The notes below the pieces were generated by a model, which searched no databases, was not told the DNA's origin, and saw only the letters and a program-made list of their open reading frames with translations. Positions 57,247 to 64,000 of a stretch of DNA of 64,000 nt are shown piece after piece. Positions within the stretch are counted from its first letter, which is position 1; every line of letters begins with the position of its first letter. Both the position numbers and the translations under genes were made by a program. Source of the stretch: Lasiosphaeris hirsuta (Eukaryota > Ascomycota > Sordariomycetes > Sordariales > Lasiosphaeriaceae). Location: positions 4,464,001 to 4,528,000 of the forward strand of contig JAUKUA010000005.1 of the NCBI GenBank assembly GCA_030549175.1, read 5' to 3'.

Positions 57247-58797
57247 ATGGCCGAGCCAAGCACACCATCGCCGGGAGCAGGGACCGATATGAATGGCGAC
57301 GATGGCATGGCCCCCAAGACCGAGCGAGAAATAGCGTTGGCCGTGTTGTGCGTCGTATCCACCAGCCCAGTATGCCACGATCTCGGTATTGGGTTGGGTG
57401 ACGTGGTGAAGGATTTTGAAGAGCTTGATGGGCTTGGAAAACTATCCGACCGGGCAGCTGCTATTATATTTCGAAGAGACGGCGGCCTGAGCGACGGAGA
57501 GTGGTATCGCGATTTGAAGTTCTGCCGCAAGCTGATCAAGATCAATTCCGATGACGGAATAGACAAGCTGGTGGCAGATACCATGATGAAGACCCTAGGA
57601 TACAACACGCTCGGAGGCCGCACGGCTGCTCGGGCCCCCGGGTCGTCATTCGAGCCCCCTCCCACGCCCCCGCATTCTCCGCCCACAACTCACAAGGCCC
57701 TCCGGGCCTTCCGGGTCTCCATTGCCGCGGCGTGCGAGAAAGAAAAAGCCAAAGAGAGGAAAGGTGGATCTGGGCCCGGGTCCGGGTCGCCGATGGATTT
57801 GGATGATCCCGACCCGCAACCCAGACGACAGTCCCAGCCGGAGACCCGGCAGACTCCTCCGGTGGCTGGGTATTTTCCCGAGATCTTCTGCCGAGACCGA
57901 GAGCTGAAGGACTTTACTTACCTATTGGACGACGAGCCTAAGCAGCCACCCATCCAGAGTCAGACAACCCCGTTCCTCCAAGATCAAGCAATAGTAGACC
58001 CTGACGATCGTAAACCGCAAACAGCCGAGCAGCAAAGGTTTTTTAAGCAAGCCTTCCCCAATAATCCTTTCAGAGTTGGAAACCAACATCAGGTGGAACA
58101 CGAGAGCGGCTTCCAGGAGACCGGGTGGAGGCGGCAAACAGCTGCGCAGCTAAACTTTTCGGAGCAAGCGTTCTCGCCCAACCCCTTCGGACTCATGGCG
58201 GGGGAGGATTTCAAGGGGCAACCGGAACCGCAGAACGTCGCGGTAGATCCGCGAGAACTCGAGTTGAAGCCGAGGAACTTGCCTCGGAATGTGCAGAATA
58301 TGTTCGATCCGCTAGTACAGCCCTCAAAGGCGGCAAGACAGGACTCACCAAATATTTCACCGCGGACCATGCCAACCTTGTTTCCGAAGACACCATCATC
58401 TTCAAGTTTTAGCAGTGTTTCGAGTCTAGGGGGATCATATCTACCACCGCCAGCCCAGCCATCGCTGCCGCCCACAGGGTCACCGTCCCAAATGGACGAG
58501 TCGGTCTCGCCGCGGACCGCGCCGAAGAAATTGATAGGGATACTCTCATCCCCTGTTGCGGAACCACTGGACAAAGGTACTCCAAGTCGAGAGGTGGGCG
58601 ACACAGGTAGAGAGCTGCTGTGGCCAGCCATTGGGTCGGACTCGGGGCTGTCCGCGCCGTCCACGCCTCAGCCCCAGGCCCCGGGCGACAAGCCTGCAAA
58701 GCCTGCAAGGATCCAAAAGCCCGCGAGCTTGAATGCTAGGGCGGGAAAAGGCGGTGGGTCGCCTAAGCGTGATGGGGGCGCGAGACGGAAGGCTTAA
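57247..58797 (+). CDS. Uncharacterised, mostly disordered protein
   Basis: Open frame of 516 residues from the first ATG in frame (CAAATGGCC). The first 110 residues after a short polar start look ordered and helical (TEREIALAVLCVVSTSPVC, DVVKDFEELDGLGKLSDRAA, WYRDLKFCRKLIKI). The remainder is Pro/Ser/Gln-rich and low in hydrophobics, with two imperfect internal repeats of the type RRQTAAQLNFSEQAFSPNPF and QRFFKQAFPNNPF. The C-terminus is basic. There is no signal peptide or membrane segment. I recognise no family. The length without stops and the codon bias suggest a real gene. Confidence 0.65.
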   Translation: MAEPSTPSPGAGTDMNGDDGMAPKTEREIALAVLCVVSTSPVCHDLGIGLGDVVKDFEELDGLGKLSDRAAAIIFRRDGGLSDGEWYRDLKFCRKLIKINSDDGIDKLVADTMMKTLGYNTLGGRTAARAPGSSFEPPPTPPHSPPTTHKALRAFRVSIAAACEKEKAKERKGGSGPGSGSPMDLDDPDPQPRRQSQPETRQTPPVAGYFPEIFCRDRELKDFTYLLDDEPKQPPIQSQTTPFLQDQAIVDPDDRKPQTAEQQRFFKQAFPNNPFRVGNQHQVEHESGFQETGWRRQTAAQLNFSEQAFSPNPFGLMAGEDFKGQPEPQNVAVDPRELELKPRNLPRNVQNMFDPLVQPSKAARQDSPNISPRTMPTLFPKTPSSSSFSSVSSLGGSYLPPPAQPSLPPTGSPSQMDESVSPRTAPKKLIGILSSPVAEPLDKGTPSREVGDTGRELLWPAIGSDSGLSAPSTPQPQAPGDKPAKPARIQKPASLNARAGKGGGSPKRDGGARRKA

Positions 58798-59741
58798 AGG
58801 TAACAACTTGTACTCGCTGAAGGGGTAGGGGTGTGTCTGTGTTGAGGGATCGCTTTGTTTTTGGACTGTTGCTTTGCTTATTTCCTCGAGCTTATTTCCT
58901 CTAGTGTGTTTGTTTCAGCGATAAGGGGATGGCGTTCATTATGGAGTGGGTGGAAGAAACACAGCGATACCTACCTGGGGCTGGGGAGGCAGAGGTAGCC
59001 AGAAAAGGGGATTGATATCTCCACTCGTAGGTTTGTAGTAGTTTAGTGGTACATAGTTAGGATCTGAAGATCTAATGCTACATGCCAGGCGATGACACTG
59101 TACGGGCTGCTGTAGCGCGGAGTGAGTGAGTGATTGTGGCTAGGAGATGTACTACTATGGTAGTTGTCATGGGTGTTTTTACGACGTCGTAACTTGACTC
59201 TAGACCTGAGAGGACACACCATTCCATCTGGCCCAATGATTGACGAGAGAAAAGTAATGGCGCCACGTTTGTTTCAGGGACCTACTGAAAAGAGCCGGGG
59301 TATTTATGCACGCCCGTTTCTCCAAGCCTGTAGGGTCCCGTATCGTCTTCCCCGGGCGGGCGAGGTACAGTAGACTGGCCGTAGAATACAACGGTTTAGG
59401 GGCGAAACAGGGGTACGGCCTCGCCTAACTCCCAAGCCCTACATGGCGCACAGTACACGGTTGCAATATGCCACATCCCGGAGTCTCGATAAGACGATTT
59501 CCACATCTTTGAAGAGGGGGTCAGATAACAGCTCGCATCTCGCATCTCGCCTCGTCCGGTAAACCGTTTGTGCAAAAATGGGGCATCACGCCAGAGGGAC
59601 GTTGCACGGCAGCTTCAGCTGCCTGCTGCACTGTCACCCCCTTCGCGCCGCGGCCTGTTTGGTGGTCTGGGCGAGGTTTTATCTCGCATCATATTTGAGT
59701 TCCTGCCACAGGCGAGACGGGTTGCCCCCTGCTTCTCTGCC

Positions 59742-59814
<73 letters not shown>

Positions 59815-60864
59815 GTCCCTGCCCATATCCATGTACACACACACGATATTTCTTGCCATGTGGGTATGCACGCCAGGGAATAATACGCGGGGCTTCGCCG
59901 CAGAGACGCGCCGGCCGACAGGGTGTTTTGGGCGTGGTCTCTTTGGCGGTGAGCCTGGATGTGGAAAACGTCAAAGGAATACTACCAAAAGGCCGTGTGC
60001 AGCTCGAAGCTGACCGGCAAAACGGACGCGCTCCGAGTCGCCGACGTCCCACTGTAGGGATCTGATCCTACCAAGCCCAGGCTCACCTCACTCGTCTGCG
60101 GCTTTATTAACCGGAAACCGGCAGCTGCCGAGCACCCCAAAGAATCCCTCTCTTTGCCATGGGCAATGTGTGGATAGGATCCCGCTGGGTCGATTTGGAA
60201 TGCTGGCGCGATGCAGATTGGGCTGGCGGTGGATGGGCATGTGTTTGGGAGCGAGGTGATCGTTCTAGCGCCCGGTGATTCGCATTGAGGGATTTTCATA
60301 TGGGCGGCCCGGTAAGGAGATCCTCTGGCTCGGGCCCGCTACCGTCGTTGTATCCCGTCTTACCGTCATTGGCAGCCCTGTGCGGGATGAGAGGGGAACA
60401 CAACGTGGTGGTACGACCTTTTTCTTTTGCAAAACAACGATGCTGCAGATGCCGCCGACCCGGACTGCATGAGATCCCTAGCTCCATCCAGAGTCTTCAT
60501 TCATGGGGGCGATGCACCGTGTTAAAAGGAGGGCGGGAAACCGTACCAGGGGGTCCAGACCGGTCGGTGTTCGAGGTGATGCGCTGACGGGTTCGCCTAG
60601 GTGTGCGGTACCACCTACCACGACAGCATGTCATACATATTAGAGTGAGATGCTACATAAAGGACAGGCAGACTCCCGGCATCCACTTCCCCAGGAAGCT
60701 TTCCCTTCCCTCTCTACCGCGTTTCTCTGACAATTCCATCTGAGCCAGGATCGATATCTCCTCGCCCCACTCGCTGCTGTGGCTGGTCTGGTCTACACGT
60801 GCTCCTATTCTCCGTCGCCACGCGTTGCGTTTGATTTGCAAAGGGAAAGTTACAAGCTTGGGAA
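58798..60864. other. Intergenic region with a CT microsatellite
   Basis: About 2 kb with no protein-like frame; the long frames crossing 59740-59812 are only translations of the CT repeat. Confidence 0.55.
59740..59812. repeat. (CT)n microsatellite, interrupted by CTCG
   Basis: About 70 bases of CT repeats with two G interruptions. Confidence 0.95.
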
Positions 60865-61710
60865 ATGTCGACCGCCGAGGTTCAAGACGCCCCGGCCGAG
60901 GCGCCGGGCCTGCCCGACTACGTCCTCGATGCCAATGCCGTGACCAAGGACGAGGCCAACTGGAGACACGGCCGCGCACCCGACTACACCAACACCAGAA
61001 AGGTGTGGGCAGAGAGTATGCGACGCAATCCCCCGTCCCCCGATCTGGCGACAGCAGGGCTAACCATCATGCCGAAGCCAAAAAAGCCAACCACCAGGCA
61101 GGCAGCCTGCCCGACCTGGTCGAGAAGCTGGTCAAGAACTGGGAGATCGAGGCGTCGTACAAGACGGACCTCGCCGACTGGCGCACCGTCGACACGTCCA
61201 ACTACTCGTTCGCCGTCAACGGCGGGCCCCCGCAGACGGGCGAGCACATGCTCAAGGTCGGCACGTACAACGCCATCATCGAGCCCAACGAGTTCTACTG
61301 CCCGGCCCATTCCAGCTTCGACGCGAGCCACAAGACGTTCAAGCGCATGATGCCCACCTTTGCCTGGGAGGTGCTCGAGGTGTACAGCGGCCCGCCGCAG
61401 GTCTCGTTCCGCTGGCGCCACTGGGGCACCATGAAGGAGGATTATGTTGGGTTCAACGAGTTGCGTTCCGGTCCGGTTCCTGTTTGTTTGCGCATGCTTT
61501 ACTGACGCCGAGATTAGCAAGGGAGAAAAGGTGTCCATCAAGGCTCACGGCGGCCCGATCGACATCGAGGGTGTCGGTGTCGCGGTCGTCAATGACAAGC
61601 TCCAGCTCACCAAGGTCGAAGTCTTTTTTGACCCCATGTCCATGTTCCGCCAGATGGCCGCTGAGGGCAACGTGACGAAGGAGAAGGTCGAAGCCGAGGG
61701 AAGACGATGA
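60865..61710 (+). CDS. SnoaL/NTF2-like fold protein of unknown function
   Basis: Three exons (60865-61015, 61078-61459, 61518-61710) give 241 residues. Intron 1 has a GTATGC donor and GGCTAACC branch, intron 2 a GTTGCG donor and TTACTGAC branch; both joins restore frame. Conserved stretches are AGSLPDLVEKLVKNWEIEAS, DWRTVD, GEHMLKVGTYNAI, SSHKTFKRMMPTFAWEVLEV (first residue differs here: ASHKTFKR) and AHGGPIDIEGV. The pattern resembles the pathogen-related and SnoaL-like proteins common in filamentous fungi: a small curved-sheet barrel that often binds or isomerises small molecules. No catalytic residues can be assigned. No signal peptide. Confidence 0.8.
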
Positions 61711-62297
61711 GCGAGTAGATGCTGCTGTATTGTATATCCAAAGACTCCTCGTTGATCGGACCGATCGAACCAAATCGTAAAATGAGCCTGCATAATACCA
61801 ATCGCCGCCCAACGTTTCGATTCCAACCTTGCCAGTGGTGGATGGTGAAGTAGTCTGACCATATCTGCAAGCCTTGTGGTAAACTGCCCCCGGCCGAGCA
61901 CCGACCGTGTTACACTACCTCAAATCATGATTGCGCAGATGCACGATGATACGCTCACCCGACGCCGAGCGCCCGATTAGGCGGATATGTGCTGACCCGC
62001 GACATCTTGGTTGCACATACCAGGCCACCGGTTCAAGTCGTCAGCGGCGTCCTGAGTCGTCAAGTCTAAACCTTCCCCCTGAAACTTTATTTGCTGAGGG
62101 GCCCATCACATGAAAACCGGACCAGCATTTCATCGCACGTGTCGAGAAGCCCCACCCTCGAGAGTTGTTTGCGCCATAGAACATCGTTGTTTTCTCCCAG
62201 GGGAGGTATTCGAACCACAAGTTGAAGCCCATTCCCAGTGTATCTTGGAACCCAAAGACATCCCCGATCCCGAGTATCACCAGAGACACCTGCGACA
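61711..62297. other. Intergenic region
   Basis: Between two genes pointing the same way. Nothing else seen. Confidence 0.55.
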
Positions 62298-63512
62298 ATG
62301 GCACCCGCCGTGAGCGCAAGCACAAGGACCATGAGGCAGTACGTCGCCACCAAGAAGGGAGGGCCCTTCCAGGTCACGACGGGGACATATCCGACGCCGG
62401 GGCCCGGCGAGATCTGCGTGCGCAATCGCGCCGTCGGCTTGAACGCTCTCGATCTGAAGAACCTGCACCACGGCCAGACAGTCAAGACGTGGCCCGAGAT
62501 CTTCGGCATCGACGCCGCCGGCGTTGTCGAGGTCGTCGGCGATCAGGTGACGCACTTCAAAGCCGGCGACGCCGTCATGTTATCAGCCGGCCTCGGTGGC
62601 CGCCGGGGCGGCTTCCAAGAAGTCACCACGGTGCCGGAGCACTTCGCAGCGCTCAAGCCCGCAGCCTGGAGCTTCGCGCAAGCCAGCTCCGCCCCGTGCG
62701 TCACCCCCCGCCCTCAATTCCACTCACCCACCCCCCTTTCCTACTAACCCCGTCCGCGCCGCAGAATCTGCTACCTCGCAGCCTGCGCCGCCATCACCAA
62801 AGGCCTGGGAATCCCGCTCCCGCATCTGGCACCGCTAGAGACGCCCAAGGAAGACCAGGTCGACTACTACGGCGAGAAGAACCCCAAGGTGAACAACACC
62901 AACAACGGCGACGGCAACGCCCCCACCCCCCCGGCGAAGCCCCCCGTGGCCGTCCGCTCCGTGCTCGTCCTCGGCGGCAGTTCGGGCGTCGGTACCTCGG
63001 CGCTGCAGCTGCTGCGCATGGCGCTGGGCCGCGACGCCGTCCTCGTGTGCACCAACTCGCCCGCGCACAACAAGCGGCTGGTGGGGCTGGGGGCGACCGC
63101 GTGCGTGGACCGCAACCTGCCGGGTGGGAAGTTGGTGGCCGCTGTGAAAGCGGCGACGCCGGGTGGGAAGGGGGTGGATGCTGTGTTGGATGCGGTTGCT
63201 GGCGTGGGTGGGGGTGGGCTGTGGGATGTGTTGCGGGCGGATGGGCCCAAGTTGTACAGTAATGTGTTTACGGGCGAGGAGGTGACCGTTCCGGAGGGGG
63301 TTCGAGGTACCCCCGTGTTTGCGCACATGATGCTCTCGGTTAATAAGGGCGGTAAGGCGGCGATGGGGAGGCTGGGGGATCTCGTCGAGGAGGGCAAGTA
63401 CCAGCTGCCGCTGGACATCAAGGTGGTCGGGAGGTGCCTGGAGGATATTGGCAAGGGGCTGGACAGATTGCAGGCCGGGGTCAGCGGGACCAAGTTGGTG
63501 GTTTCCTTGTAG
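62298..63512 (+). CDS. MDR-superfamily oxidoreductase (zinc-binding/quinone oxidoreductase type)
   Basis: NAD(P)H-dependent medium-chain dehydrogenase/reductase. Exons 62298-62695 and 62765-63512 (69-nt intron, GTGCGT donor, CTACTAAC branch) give 381 residues. The N-terminal GroES-like part reads PTPGPGEICVRNRAVGLN, DLKNLHHGQ and FGIDAAGVV; the cofactor domain opens VRSVLVLGGSSGVGTSALQL, followed by LGATACVDRN. It lacks the Cys/His set of zinc alcohol dehydrogenases, so it is probably a zinc-free enoyl or quinone reductase. A Pro/Asn-rich insert (NNTNNGDG) lies before the Rossmann motif. Related proteins include trans-acting enoyl reductases of fungal metabolite clusters, but no cluster partner is seen here. 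Confidence 0.9.
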
Positions 63513-64000
63513 GGAATAGTGGCCACATTGCTGGACAGGAGCGAGTTGAGATGTTTTTTTTTCCGTTGCGGGTGGCTGGTAAAACGTCTCGTGGGGGGAA
63601 GGAGTGGTTTGAAAGTGGCGAATTTTCATTGGACGAAATGAGGGTGGTTCACTGGTTACCTATCTCAGGGGGGAGAGGAGAGGGGAGGGGGGGGGACAAG
63701 AGATGTGATGATAAGCTCGAGCACTCCAGCTTCCGTGTAATTTCCCAAGCTGAGCCTCTTCATTCTCAATATCTTGTCCATGTGTTATAATTAGTGTCAA
63801 TGGCCGTGTGTGTCCTGACCTGACCAATCTCCTTAGCTCAAGTGTCACGGTATCACCCCCATTGTAAAGGGAAAGAGCTGCTGCATCAGCTGCAAGGAGT
63901 CCAAACAAAGTCAGTGAATAACCTCCGATGGTACACGTGCGCGTACAAATCAGGTTGATGGACCGAGGAAATCTCCAGTCGGGCAGAGCTAGCAAGTGTT
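63513..64000. other. Intergenic region to the window edge
   Basis: 3' flank of the oxidoreductase gene, with a G-rich run near 63670-63700. No gene recognised. Confidence 0.55.

Noticed and set aside
59570..60065. Long frames across the CT repeat
   Set aside because: They are translations of a dinucleotide repeat (SLSLSL, ERERER) and have no homology pattern.
62015..62050. GGTTCAAGTC resembling a tRNA T-loop
   Set aside because: No five-base T-stem and no partner arms.

Overview
The window is nuclear DNA from a filamentous ascomycete (Pezizomycotina, most likely a Sordariomycete). Evidence: short introns (about 46-110 nt) with GTRNGY-type donors and CTAAC-type branch points, monocistronic genes on both strands, fungus-specific families (Akr1-type palmitoyltransferase, HET relic, GH12, GT32, fungal CCCH protein), and transposon relics whose tryptophan codons have become TAG, as repeat-induced point mutation (RIP) would cause. 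No tRNA, rRNA or CRISPR array was recognised.

Region 1 (1-22.8 kb) is rich in carbohydrate genes: a processive cellulose-synthase-like GT2 (cut by the left edge), a GH12 endo-beta-glucanase beside it, a UDP-glucose 6-dehydrogenase, a disordered protein of unknown role, a decayed type II membrane protein, a disrupted acyltransferase-3 gene and an OCH1-like GT32. Together they could make, trim and decorate an acidic surface polysaccharide. This is inference. Two of the accessory genes carry stops or frameshifts, so the locus is decaying or the assembly has indel errors.

Region 2 (22.8-38.4 kb) has a small secreted protein, a CCCH zinc-finger protein, then an AT-rich island of dead genes: a HET relic, a complete but RIP-damaged pogo/Fot1 element (30067-33048; TIRs and TA target duplication) carrying a second insertion (30847-31979; TG...CA ends, 5-bp target duplication), a WD40 remnant and an NLR-like remnant. 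One unrecognised gene (35.1-36.4 kb) appears to carry a single frameshift.

Region 3 (38.4-47.4 kb) is mostly housekeeping: a DUF1810 protein, a secreted dienelactone hydrolase, Akr1, the SRP-receptor beta subunit and cystathionine beta-synthase. All five read cleanly.

Region 4 (48.9-54 kb) is a large decayed gene for a membrane-plus-ankyrin protein. Region 5 (55.4-63.5 kb) holds a divergent PIP-kinase-like protein, an unknown disordered protein, a SnoaL/NTF2-like protein and an MDR-type oxidoreductase, all on the plus strand.

Exon boundaries were worked out by hand from frames, splice signals and family resemblance; no database search was run.
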